Shown piece by piece: positions 50,390-58,498 of a stretch of DNA of 64,000 nt. A program made the position numbers and the translations under genes. Source of the DNA: CALEMW01 sp964343835 (GTDB taxonomy: Bacteria; Krumholzibacteriota; Krumholzibacteriia; LZORAL124-64-63); contig CAYFKR010000011.1 of assembly GCA_964343835.1 (NCBI GenBank), positions 1-64,000 on the forward strand. The letters run 5' to 3'. Position 1 is the stretch's first letter. The number at the start of each line of letters is the position of its first letter. The notes below the pieces were generated by a model. That model saw nothing but the letters and a program-made list of their open reading frames with translations. It did not search any database and was not told where the DNA came from.

Positions 50390-52444
50390 TCACCGGGTCT
50401 TCGGAGGCTCCACCGGCACGGGGTCGGAGGCGCCGGCGGCGTCCTCGTCGCCCAGCAGGTAGTGGTCGAACCACTCCAGCTCGCGGGTCTCGTAATCGAT
50501 CATGTGGCTCGGCCGGTTGATGCCGTGCCCCTCCCCCGGATAGAGCACCAGACGACTCGGCACGCCGTTCATCTGCAGGTAGCTGAACAGCTCGATGGAC
50601 TGGCGCGGGTCCACGGGCTCGTCCTCGGTGCCGTGCATGATGAGCGTGGGCGTGACGGCATCGGCGATGCGCGAGGCGGGGCTGTGGTCCCACATGCGCT
50701 GCAGGTCGTCGTCCCACGGGCGGGCGTAGCTGTCGATGAAGAGCTGCGGGTTGTTCTGCCCCATGGCCGACACGTAGTTGAAGATGCCGGCGACGGAGAC
50801 GGCCGCGGCGAAGCGGTCGGTGCGCGAGATCACGTTGTTGGTGGACAGGCCGCCGTAGCTGTAGCCGGTGAAGCCCATGCGGTCGGGGTCGGCGATGCCG
50901 CGCTCGACCAGGGCGTCGCAGGCGGCCATGAGGTCCAGGTAGTCGTCGGTGCCGAAGTTGCGGTACACGCCGCGCAGGAACTCCTCGCCATAGGCGGTGC
51001 CGCCCCGCGGGTTGGCGATGAACACGGCGTAGCCGCGGCGGCTCAGCACCTGCCAGGGGTAGCGCGTGGTCCACATGTCGCCGTAGCGGGAGTACGGACC
51101 GCCGTGCATCTCCATGATGAAGGGGAAGGGGCCGTCGCCGGCGTCCTTGCCGGGGGGCAGGAAGAGGAAGCCCTCGACGGTCACGCCATCGTGGCCGGGG
51201 AGTTCGAGGCGGGTCGGGGGCACCAGGTCGTAGTCGGCGACGGCGGCGTCGGCGGTGGCCACCACGCGGGCCTTGGCGCCGCGGCCCTCGGGGGCGGCCC
51301 ACACGCTGCCCGGGCGGTGGAGCTGGCTCTCGGTCCAGGCCATGGTGCCGCCGGCCAGGGCCAGGGCGCTCACGCCGCCGGGCACGCGGGAGACGGACTC
51401 CATGCGGCCGTTGCGGGTGTCGATGCGGCGGACGTCCATGTCGCGGCCCTCGGCCACACGCAGGTAGACCCAGCGGCCGTCGTCGGACCAGAGGGGGGCG
51501 TCGGAGGGGGTCGAGCCGTAGCCGGACAGGCAGGCCTGCACGTCGCCGGTCAGAGCGCGGGTCTCGCCCGAACCCATGTCGCGCACCACGAGGTCCTTGA
51601 GGTTGAGGTAGGCGCGCAGGTCGTCGCCGCGGTCGCGGTACCAGGCGAGACGGCGGCCGTCGGGGCTGAAGGCGGCCAGCGACGCGTGGCGGTCGGGATC
51701 GCTGATGCTCTCCAGCTCGCCGCTCTCCAGGTCCAGCAGGCCTACGCGCTGCTCCTCGTCCACCAGGCTGGAGAAGAGCTCGTTGTAGGTGACCGCGAGG
51801 GTCGTGCCGTCGGGGGACCAGGCCACGTGGTAGGGATGCAGGGGGGCCTCGGTGAGCTGACGGGGCTCCGTGTCCACCGGGCCGTCGGTGCCGACCTCCA
51901 CCAGGAAGAGCTGGTCGTAGGCCTCGGGGTGTTCGAGGCGGTCGTGGACGATCCAGTCGGCGCGGTCGTCCTCGGGTTCGTCGTCGGCGACGGGAGGGGC
52001 GGCCAGCACGATCATGCGCTCGCCGTCCGGGGCCCACCAGTAGGCGTGGACGCCGCCGTCCACGTCGGTGACGGCGCGGGGTTCGGCGCCGTCCAGGGGG
52101 TTGATCCAGACCTGGGTGCCGTCGTCGCCGCGGCCGGCGAGATAGCTGAGGGCGCCGTCGGGCCGCCAGGACACGCCGCCGCGGAAACCGTCGTCGTAGG
52201 TGATGCGCCGGGGCTCGCCGCCGCGGGCCGTGGCCATCCACAGGCTGCGGACGTAGGTGTCCTCTTCCAGGTCGCGCCGGCGCTCCACGTACGTCACGTA
52301 CGACCCGTCGGGCGAGACGGTGGGCGACGAGAGGGTCGGCACGGAGAGGAAGGCCTCGACGGTGAAGGCGTCGTCGTCGGCCGCTGCGGACACGGCGAAG
52401 GCTGCGACGGCCAGGACGAGGGGCAGGATCGTTCGGATGTGCAT
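50390..52444 (-). CDS. secreted S9-family peptidase (dipeptidyl/acylaminoacyl peptidase type)
   Basis: A protein of 684 residues. Signal peptide about 1-21. An N-terminal seven-bladed propeller (about 30-410) has TolB-like repeats (PTVSPDGSYVTYVE, AYWWAPDGERMIV, VAWSPDGTTLAV, AAFSPDGRRLAWY). The C-terminal hydrolase domain (about 425-665) has MEMHGGPYSRYG, IANPRGGTAYGEEF, FTGYSYGGLSTN (nucleophile Ser), MHGTEDEPVD (Asp) and YPGEGHGI (His). Both domains have family-typical length. Probably cleaves peptides released by the secreted proteases nearby. Stand-alone gene divergent from the cytochrome gene. Confidence 0.93.
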   Translation of the reverse strand: MHIRTILPLVLAVAAFAVSAAADDDAFTVEAFLSVPTLSSPTVSPDGSYVTYVERRRDLEEDTYVRSLWMATARGGEPRRITYDDGFRGGVSWRPDGALSYLAGRGDDGTQVWINPLDGAEPRAVTDVDGGVHAYWWAPDGERMIVLAAPPVADDEPEDDRADWIVHDRLEHPEAYDQLFLVEVGTDGPVDTEPRQLTEAPLHPYHVAWSPDGTTLAVTYNELFSSLVDEEQRVGLLDLESGELESISDPDRHASLAAFSPDGRRLAWYRDRGDDLRAYLNLKDLVVRDMGSGETRALTGDVQACLSGYGSTPSDAPLWSDDGRWVYLRVAEGRDMDVRRIDTRNGRMESVSRVPGGVSALALAGGTMAWTESQLHRPGSVWAAPEGRGAKARVVATADAAVADYDLVPPTRLELPGHDGVTVEGFLFLPPGKDAGDGPFPFIMEMHGGPYSRYGDMWTTRYPWQVLSRRGYAVFIANPRGGTAYGEEFLRGVYRNFGTDDYLDLMAACDALVERGIADPDRMGFTGYSYGGLSTNNVISRTDRFAAAVSVAGIFNYVSAMGQNNPQLFIDSYARPWDDDLQRMWDHSPASRIADAVTPTLIMHGTEDEPVDPRQSIELFSYLQMNGVPSRLVLYPGEGHGINRPSHMIDYETRELEWFDHYLLGDEDAAGASDPVPVEPPKTR

Positions 52445-52581
52445 GACGGCTCCTCGGTGGGCGGAGGGGACGGGGGCGGCGGGCCCCGGAACCGGGCCAC
52501 GTTACTACGGACGGACGGCGGGCTCAACCGGGGTGGCTGGAGAAACCGGGCCGGGGGACTTATCTTCCACCCCCGCCATAT

Positions 52582-52589
52582 GTTATCAT
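52582..52589 (+). promoter_or_regulatory. putative extended -10 of the cytochrome gene
   Basis: TG-T-TATCAT (52581-52589), 32 bases before the GTG start at 52622. Same form as the -10 elements at 15888 and 26799; -35 unclear. Confidence 0.45.
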
Positions 52590-52621
52590 TAAGGGAGTCC
52601 CGCCCGGACCGGAGTGACCAC

Positions 52622-53767
52622 GTGACGTTGCATGACATCATCCGCCGGTATGCGTCGGTCCGCCTTTGGGTGGTCCCGGCCCTGATCGTGCTCGCAGCTA
52701 CACCCTCGACCGCCTTCCATGATGGAGGCGTCGGGAGCTGCTCGGGCTGCCACGTCATGCACGAGAGCGAGGACGGGGTCACCGTTCCCGTCGTCTCCGA
52801 CGGTCTGCTCCGCGGCCTCTCCCCCAGCGACGTCTGCCTCAATTGCCACGGCCAGGGCGCCCGCGCCGTCCTCGGCGGCACGCCCCTGGATCCGCCCGAC
52901 GAGCTGGGCGGCGGCAACTTCATCTTCCTGTTCGAAGATCAGCTCAACGACGACCCGCGGGGCTCGGCCCCGAACATCGGGGGGCACCACGCCGGACACT
53001 CCATCGTGGCCCCGGGCTACGGGCTGGCCGCGGACCCGGACTACACCACCTCCCCCGGCGGGTCCTTCCCCTCGGCGGAACTCGGCTGCACGAGCTGTCA
53101 CGACCCCCACGGCAACACCAATTTCCGGATGCTGTACGGTGCCGGTCCCGTCCAGGGCGGCCTGTTCACGTTCCTCTACGACGCTCCCGACGCCGAGGGG
53201 ATCCCCCTGGACATGCCGGGCGCCGTGGAATCACCCACGCTTCACACTGCGTACAGGAGCGGTGTCTCCTGGTGGTGCGCGAATTGCCACGGCATCTACC
53301 ACGACCAGGTGGGCCGCCAGACCTTCGAGCACGAGTTCAACGAGGGACTCAACGGCAGCGAAGCGGAACGCTACGACAGCTACGACGGCGACCTGAACCC
53401 CAGCGGCGGGTCCCACGCGACGTCCTATCTCGTCGAGGTCCCCTTCGAGGACCCTGCCAGCACCATCGACAAGGTGACGGGTCCCGGAGCCGGCGCGCGC
53501 GCCATGTGCCTGACCTGCCACCGCGCCCATGCCACGTCCGCCCCTGCGGCGACCCGGTGGGACATGAGGATCACCAGGCTGGGCCAGGACGGAGTGGCTT
53601 CGGGATCACTGCCCCTGCCCAATCCCTATACCGATCCGAACCAGCAGCAGCTCTGCGTGAAGTGCCACGACGAGGACCACGCCAACAACTCCCAGATGAG
53701 CTGCGTCCTGTGCCACGACCGCGGCCATCGAACCATCGAGGGCTACGTTCCGGGCTTCGGCCCCTGA
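52622..53767 (+). CDS. secreted multiheme c-type cytochrome (seven CxxCH)
   Basis: A protein of 381 residues. N-terminal signal segment about 12-30 (VVPALIVLAATPSTA). Seven CxxCH heme-attachment motifs: CSGCH, CLNCH, CTSCH, CANCH, CLTCH, CVKCH and CVLCH, some followed by doubled CH..H patterns (CTSCHDPHG, CLTCHRAH), as in cytochromes of the NapC/NrfB/doubled-CXXCH type. It would move electrons in the periplasm or to the surface; the redox partner is not in the window. Start GTG 52622, with GGAG 8 bases upstream. The terminator at 53780 follows. Confidence 0.9.
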   Translation: MTLHDIIRRYASVRLWVVPALIVLAATPSTAFHDGGVGSCSGCHVMHESEDGVTVPVVSDGLLRGLSPSDVCLNCHGQGARAVLGGTPLDPPDELGGGNFIFLFEDQLNDDPRGSAPNIGGHHAGHSIVAPGYGLAADPDYTTSPGGSFPSAELGCTSCHDPHGNTNFRMLYGAGPVQGGLFTFLYDAPDAEGIPLDMPGAVESPTLHTAYRSGVSWWCANCHGIYHDQVGRQTFEHEFNEGLNGSEAERYDSYDGDLNPSGGSHATSYLVEVPFEDPASTIDKVTGPGAGARAMCLTCHRAHATSAPAATRWDMRITRLGQDGVASGSLPLPNPYTDPNQQQLCVKCHDEDHANNSQMSCVLCHDRGHRTIEGYVPGFGP

Positions 53768-53779
53768 GCCGGATACGAC

Positions 53780-53812
53780 GAGGGCCCGGCCGGCATGACC
53801 GGTCGGGCCCTC
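53780..53812. terminator. bidirectional terminator between cytochrome and glnS
   Basis: A 14-bp stem GAGGGCCCGGCCGG/CCGGTCGGGCCCTC with one G-U pair and loop CATGA (53780-53812). Confidence 0.75.
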
Positions 53813-53832
53813 ATTCGCATCGCTTCCGCTGA

Positions 53833-55527
53833 TCAGCCCTTCTTCTGCTGCTTCGCCCAGCTGTCCTTCAGCGACACCGTCCGATTGAACACCGGCCGCC
53901 CGGCCTCCGACTCCTTGGGATCCGCACAGAAGTACCCGTGCCTCATGAACTGGAAGCTGTCGCCCGGGGCGGCCTCGCCCAGCGACGGCTCCAGCTTGCA
54001 GCCCGTCAGCACCGTCAGCGACTCCGGGTTCAGGGCGTCGTGGACGTCCTCGGCGGCGCCGGGGTCGGGGTCGGCGAAGAGGTGGTCGTAGAGACGCACC
54101 TCGGCGTCCACGCCGTGCTCCACCGAGACCCAGTGCAGGGTGCCGCGCACCTTGCGGCCGTCGGGGGTCGAGCCGCCCTTGGACTCGGGATCATAGGTGC
54201 AGCGCAGCTCCGTGACGTTGCCGTCGGCGTCCTTCACGGCCTCGTCGCAGGTGATGTAGTAGGCGTGCTTCAGGCGCACCTCGCGGCCCGGCCCGAGGCG
54301 GAAGAACTTGCGCGGCGGATCCTCCAGGAAGTCGCCCCGCTCGATCCAGAGCTCGCGGCCGAAGGGCACCATGCGGGTGCCGTCGTCGGCGTTCTCGGGA
54401 TTGTTGTCGCACTCCACCTGCTCGACCTGCCCCTCCGGGTAGTTGGTGATGACCACCTTCAGGGGATCCAGCACGCCCATCACGCGGCGCGACGTGAGGT
54501 TCATCTCCTCGCGCAGGCAGTGCTCCAGGAGCTGCACGTCCACCACGCTGTTGCGCTTGGCCACGCCCACGCGGTCGCAGAAGGCGCGGATGGCCGAGGC
54601 CGTGTAGCCGCGGCGGCGCAGGCCGCGCAGGGTGGGCATGCGGGGGTCGTCCCAGCCCGACACCACGCCCTCGTTCACGAGTTTGAGCAGCTTGCGCTTG
54701 CTCATGAGCGTATGGGTGAGCTCCAGGCGGGCGAACTCGATCTGCTGGGGATGGTAGACGCCCAGCTTCTCCAGGAACCAGTCGTACAGGGGCCGGTGCA
54801 CCTCGAACTCCAGGGTGCAGATGGAGTGGGTGATGCCCTCGAAGGAGTCCTCGAGGCCGTGGGCCCAGTCGTACATGGGGTAGATGCACCAGTCGTCGCC
54901 GGTGCGGTGGTGTGCCGCGTGGCGGATGCGGTAGATCAACGGGTCGCGCAGCAGCATGTTGGGCGAGGCCATGTCGATCTTGGCGCGCAGCACCTTGGCG
55001 CCGTCGGGAAACTCGCCGGCTCGCATGCGGCGCAGCAGGTCCAGGTTCTCCTCGGGCGTGCGGTCGCGGAACGGGGAATCCGTGCCCGCGCTCTTGACGG
55101 TGCCGCGGTTGGTGCGGATCTGCTCGTCGGTCTGGTCGTCCACGTAGGCGTCGCCCTGCTGCACGAGCTGCTCGGCGAGTTCGTACATGCGCTCGAAGTA
55201 GTCCGACGCGAAGAAGAGGCGGTCCTCCCAGTCGGCGCCCAGCCAGCGGACGTCCTCCTGGATGGACTCGACGTATTCCGTCTCCTCGGTGGTCGGGTTG
55301 GTGTCGTCGAAGCGCAGGTTGAACTTGCCGCCGTACTTCCTGGCCAGGCCGCTGTTGAGCACGATGGACTTGGCGTGGCCGATGTGGAGCCAGCCGTTGG
55401 GCTCGGGCGGGAAGCGCGTGTGCACGCGGCCCTCCCAGCGCCCGCTGGCATTGTCGTCCTCGATGATGGCCTCGATGAAGTGGCCGCCGCCCTCGACGGG
55501 GGCGTCGTCGCGCGTGGTGTCGGACAT
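53833..55527 (-). CDS. glnS: glutaminyl-tRNA synthetase
   Basis: A protein of 564 residues, close to the E. coli length. It charges tRNA-Gln with glutamine. HIGH motif in PPEPNGWLHIGHAKS and KMSKS-equivalent in LTHTLMSKRKLLKLV. It carries RFDDTNPTTEETEYVESI and the usual anticodon-binding C-terminal half (VTNYPEGQVEQVECDN-type block, LGPGREVRLKHAY). The ATG at 55527 has AGGAA 5 bases upstream; in-frame starts further up lack a site. Presence of GlnRS means this organism does not rely on the GatCAB route for tRNA-Gln. Confidence 0.97.
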   Translation of the reverse strand: MSDTTRDDAPVEGGGHFIEAIIEDDNASGRWEGRVHTRFPPEPNGWLHIGHAKSIVLNSGLARKYGGKFNLRFDDTNPTTEETEYVESIQEDVRWLGADWEDRLFFASDYFERMYELAEQLVQQGDAYVDDQTDEQIRTNRGTVKSAGTDSPFRDRTPEENLDLLRRMRAGEFPDGAKVLRAKIDMASPNMLLRDPLIYRIRHAAHHRTGDDWCIYPMYDWAHGLEDSFEGITHSICTLEFEVHRPLYDWFLEKLGVYHPQQIEFARLELTHTLMSKRKLLKLVNEGVVSGWDDPRMPTLRGLRRRGYTASAIRAFCDRVGVAKRNSVVDVQLLEHCLREEMNLTSRRVMGVLDPLKVVITNYPEGQVEQVECDNNPENADDGTRMVPFGRELWIERGDFLEDPPRKFFRLGPGREVRLKHAYYITCDEAVKDADGNVTELRCTYDPESKGGSTPDGRKVRGTLHWVSVEHGVDAEVRLYDHLFADPDPGAAEDVHDALNPESLTVLTGCKLEPSLGEAAPGDSFQFMRHGYFCADPKESEAGRPVFNRTVSLKDSWAKQQKKG

Positions 55528-55619
55528 GGTTCCTCGCATCGGAAAAAGGGCCGTCGCCGCCTGATCCGGCGGCGACGGCCCCAAACTACGCGCAGCGGGG
55601 GATCCTGTCCAGTCCGGGG

Positions 55620-56603
55620 CTAATCCGACGCCACCGCCCCCGCCCCCTGCACCAGATCCAGCTGCATGGAGATGGAACACCGCTCGTACTCCTCCCAGTC
55701 GGCCGGACCCGACTCCACCTGCCGGAATCCCAGCGTCGTGTAGAGGTTCAGGGCGGCCTTCAGCTCCGGGCTGGTGGCCAGCACCACGGAGCGGGCGCCC
55801 AGCTCACGAGCCTTCTCCAGCACGGCCTCGGCCAGCTGACGCCCGATGCCCATGCCCCGATGGGAGCTCGTGACGGCCATCTTGGTCAGCTCGAAGACAC
55901 CGGCGCCGCGGCTGAGCAGGGCGCAGGTCCCCACCACGTCGTCGCGGTGGAGGGCGAAGAGGATGGCGCCGCCCTTGCGCAGCACCATGCGGTTGGGGTC
56001 GTCCAGGAGGCGGCGGTCGTGGTCCTCCACGCTGAAGTGCTCCTCCAGCCACTCCCGGTTGAGCGAGGCGAAGTGCTTCTTGTAGGCGGGACGGTAGTCC
56101 GCGATGCGCACGGCGAGGTCCCGGGGCATGTCCAGCCGTTCGCGGACCCGGTCGCCCATGCTGCGCTGGCCGAAGGCCCGTTCCACGGCCGTGAGGTCGC
56201 CGAGCAGATCGCAGCCGGCATCGGCCAGCAGTTCGGCGGAACAGCGGCGGATCTCCTCCCAGACGGGAGTGAGGATGCGGTGGGTTTCGCGGCCCTTGTC
56301 CGTGAGGGACAGCAGGATGCGGCGTTCGTCGGCGGGATCGCGCCGGCGTTCCACGTGGCCGTGCTTCACGTGGTCGGTCACCACCTGGTTCACGGCGGGA
56401 TGGGTCAGGCCCAGCATCTGGGCGGTTTCGGTGACGCCGCGGGCCGAGCCGTCGCCCAGGGCCTGGAAGACGGGGAACCAGCGGGGCATGAAGTCGACGT
56501 CGAGGTCCTCGTAGATGGCGGCGACGTCGCGCATGAGGAGATCGCTGAGGCGTTTGAGGCGACTGGCCAGGGCCAGTTCGCGGAGATCGTTGATCAGGTC
56601 CAT
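55620..56603 (-). CDS. MarR-GNAT fusion protein (transcriptional regulator with N-acetyltransferase domain)
   Basis: A protein of 327 residues. The N-terminal winged helix (about 30-140) has VTETAQMLGLTHPAVNQVVT, HVERRRDPADERRILLSLTDKG, as in MarR. The C-terminal GNAT domain (about 160-315) has MAVTSSHRGMGIGRQLAEAV (acetyl-CoA loop RGMGIG) and ALNLYTTLGFRQVE. Such fusions are found in many bacteria, and the substrate is unknown. A perfect palindrome, CGTTCGAACG, 39 bases upstream of the start, and an extended -10 just before it suggest self-repression. Confidence 0.9.
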   Translation of the reverse strand: MDLINDLRELALASRLKRLSDLLMRDVAAIYEDLDVDFMPRWFPVFQALGDGSARGVTETAQMLGLTHPAVNQVVTDHVKHGHVERRRDPADERRILLSLTDKGRETHRILTPVWEEIRRCSAELLADAGCDLLGDLTAVERAFGQRSMGDRVRERLDMPRDLAVRIADYRPAYKKHFASLNREWLEEHFSVEDHDRRLLDDPNRMVLRKGGAILFALHRDDVVGTCALLSRGAGVFELTKMAVTSSHRGMGIGRQLAEAVLEKARELGARSVVLATSPELKAALNLYTTLGFRQVESGPADWEEYERCSISMQLDLVQGAGAVASD

Positions 56604-56641
56604 ACGGTCGCAGTCTCCGATGATGTCGGTCGGGGCGATAT

Positions 56642-56651
56642 CGTTCGAACG
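56642..56651. promoter_or_regulatory. candidate MarR-type operator
   Basis: CGTTCGAACG, a perfect 10-bp palindrome, between the predicted -10 (56668-56673, minus) and the MarR-GNAT start (56603). Placement at the transcription start is that of a repressor site. Confidence 0.5.
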
Positions 56652-56667
56652 TCATAGCGGGAGAGGC

Positions 56668-56676
56668 ATGATAGCA
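56668..56676 (-). promoter_or_regulatory. putative extended -10 of the MarR-GNAT gene
   Basis: Read on the minus strand: TG-C-TATCAT (56676-56668). The surrounding TGTGCTATCATGCC is identical to 26797-26810 upstream of the MBOAT operon. It starts just after the hairpin at 56679. Confidence 0.5.
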
Positions 56677-56678
56677 CA

Positions 56679-56710
56679 GGGCGCCGCGACGGGAAACCGT
56701 CGCGGCGCCC
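56679..56710 (-). terminator. terminator of the Cys-rich protein gene
   Basis: Perfect 14-bp stem GGGCGCCGCGACGG/CCGTCGCGGCGCCC with GAAA tetraloop on the plus strand (56679-56710). No U run follows on the minus strand, where the next promoter begins immediately. Confidence 0.6.
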
Positions 56711-56727
56711 ATGTCGATCTTCCGGTA

Positions 56728-57252
56728 TCAGCTGCCGGAACCGGCCTTGGCGGCCTCGTCGACCTTGGCCTCGTAGGCCGCCTTCACACCGGCGGCGTCC
56801 TTGCCGCAGCAACCCTTGCCGGCATCCAGGGCCTTCACGCAGCAGTCGTGCATGGACGCCCGGGCGGCCTTGGCGTTGCAGAGCTTGGCCTCGTAGGCGG
56901 CCTTCAGGCTCGCGGCGTCCTTGCCGCAACAGCCCTTGCCGGCCTCCAGGGCCTCGGCGCAGCACTCGTGCATGGACGCCTTGGCGGCGGCGCAGGCCCG
57001 GTGCTCGGCATGGGCGGCGGCCACCTCGTCGGCGGACTTGCCGCAGCAGCCCTTGCCGGCCTCGGCGGCGGCGACGCAGCACTCGCTCATGGCCTTGTCG
57101 GTGGAACAGGTGGAGGCGTTCCGGGGGGAACAGGCCTTCTCCTTGTGGGCCTTGGAGGCCTTCGGGCCGCAGGAGCCGCAGTGGGCCATGGCGGAGCCGG
57201 CGGTCAGGGCGACCAGGGCGACGACGGCGAGCAGCGTGGCGATCTTCTTCAT
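56728..57252 (-). CDS. secreted Cys-rich protein with CCGK repeats, unknown function
   Basis: A protein of 174 residues. Signal peptide about 1-22 (ends SAMA-H), and the mature start is HCGSCGPKASK. Three repeats of ~40 residues follow, each with a CC pair and GKGCCGK (SECCVAAAEAGKGCCGK, HECCAEALEAGKGCCGK, HDCCVKALDAGKGCCGK). A helical spacer KAAYEAK follows the last two. The total is 19 Cys in 150 mature residues. Paired Cys in a helical array suggest metal binding (a metallothionein-like or Fe-S/copper role) or disulfides; this is inference. AAAGGA precedes the ATG by 7 bases. Own terminator, so a single-gene unit. Confidence 0.75.
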   Translation of the reverse strand: MKKIATLLAVVALVALTAGSAMAHCGSCGPKASKAHKEKACSPRNASTCSTDKAMSECCVAAAEAGKGCCGKSADEVAAAHAEHRACAAAKASMHECCAEALEAGKGCCGKDAASLKAAYEAKLCNAKAARASMHDCCVKALDAGKGCCGKDAAGVKAAYEAKVDEAAKAGSGS

Positions 57253-57365
57253 GGGACGGTCCTTTCGCGGGAGTCGCTTCGTTATCGGGCATCGTCCGGG
57301 CAGGTCGGACATGAAATTAGAGCGGTTTACTCTGTATTTAGTACGCACGAAAGCCCGAAACGACA

Positions 57366-57389
57366 ACGGGCCCCGTTCCCGGGGCCCGT
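57366..57389 (-). terminator. terminator after cheR
   Basis: A 10-bp stem, ACGGGCCCCG/CGGGGCCCGT, with loop TTCC (57366-57389), 24 bases past the cheR stop on the minus strand; then TTGTCG. Confidence 0.65.
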
Positions 57390-57412
57390 CATCCTCGAAC
57401 CGGAGGTTGCGC

Positions 57413-58486
57413 TCAGGAGAACTTGGCGTTGATCTCGCGCAGCTTCGCGAGCACGTCGGTGAGGTCGGTCGGATCGGTGCCGCCGGCCGGGGCGGAGGGC
57501 GCGGCGGCGGGGGCGGAGGGCGCGGCGGCGGGGGCGGACGCCGGGGGAGCCGGCGTCGTCGAGCCGGCGCCGAAGGCCGGCTTCGCTCCCAGGGGGTTGC
57601 GCATCAGTTCCAGGTTCCGGGTGAGGACCTCGTTGGCGTCGCGACCCACGGCCTGGTAGAAGACCGCCCGGCCGTGGCGGAGGGTGACGAAGTCGTCGGT
57701 GTAGCCGTCGATGGTCTCCGACGAACCCAGGAAGAGATGCCCGTTCGGCCGCAGCGACCCGTGGATCTTCCCGTAGAGCCGGCGCTTGAACTCGTCGGAG
57801 AAGTAGATCGACACGTACCGGTTCAGGATCACGTCGAACTCGCCCAGCAGCGAGAACGTGTCCTGCAGGTTGAACTTGCGGAAGGTGATGCGCTCCTTCA
57901 GCTCCGGCTTGACCACCCAGTGGCGGCCGTCCTCGATGAAGTAGCGGTTGCGCACCTCGGTGCTCAGGCCGCGGGACATGGCCACGCTGTTGTAGCGGCC
58001 CGCCTTGGCCTCGGCCAGGGCCGTGTCCGAGATGTCCGACGCCAGGATCTCGATGTGCTCCGCCTTCAGGGAGGTCTGGGTGCGGATGTACTCGAGAGCC
58101 GTGATCATCACGGAGTAGGGCTCCTGTCCGGTGGAGCAGGCCGAACTCCAGATGCGGACCCGGTCGCGCTTGTTGCGGCGGATCTCGTCGGCGTACTGGG
58201 GCAGCAGCTTTTCGCGCAGGGCGATGAACGGACCCTGGTCGCGGAACCACAGGGTCTCGTTGGTGGTCATGGCGTCCACGATCAGGTCGTGGATGCGGTT
58301 CGACTTGTCGCGCCTGGCCTTGTCGAGCAGGTCGGACCAACCGCTGCACCCCTCGCTCCTGACGATGGGGTTCAGGCGGGTCTCGATGAGGTACCGCTTG
58401 TCGTCGCCGAGAGCGATGCCCGCCACCTCTTCGATGTAGCTCCGCAGGGCGTCGTATGTGGAGTTGTCGATGGTCGTCTGGGTCAT
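57413..58486 (-). CDS. cheR: CheR chemoreceptor methyltransferase
   Basis: A protein of 357 residues, longer than the usual ~275 because of a C-terminal tail. It methylates glutamates of chemoreceptors with S-adenosylmethionine. The N-terminal CheR helix bundle (about 10-75) is followed by the SAM fold with IWSSACSTGQEPYS (motif I), ILASDISDTAL and ILNRYVSIYF, where CRNVLIYF is usual. The tail has an Ala/Pro-rich linker (about 305-335) ending in DLTDVLAKLREINAKF, a possible docking peptide. Last gene of the chemotaxis operon; the ATG stands 13 bases after the cheB stop. Confidence 0.95.
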   Translation of the reverse strand: MTQTTIDNSTYDALRSYIEEVAGIALGDDKRYLIETRLNPIVRSEGCSGWSDLLDKARRDKSNRIHDLIVDAMTTNETLWFRDQGPFIALREKLLPQYADEIRRNKRDRVRIWSSACSTGQEPYSVMITALEYIRTQTSLKAEHIEILASDISDTALAEAKAGRYNSVAMSRGLSTEVRNRYFIEDGRHWVVKPELKERITFRKFNLQDTFSLLGEFDVILNRYVSIYFSDEFKRRLYGKIHGSLRPNGHLFLGSSETIDGYTDDFVTLRHGRAVFYQAVGRDANEVLTRNLELMRNPLGAKPAFGAGSTTPAPPASAPAAAPSAPAAAPSAPAGGTDPTDLTDVLAKLREINAKFS

Positions 58487-58498
58487 GTCCCCACGCTC

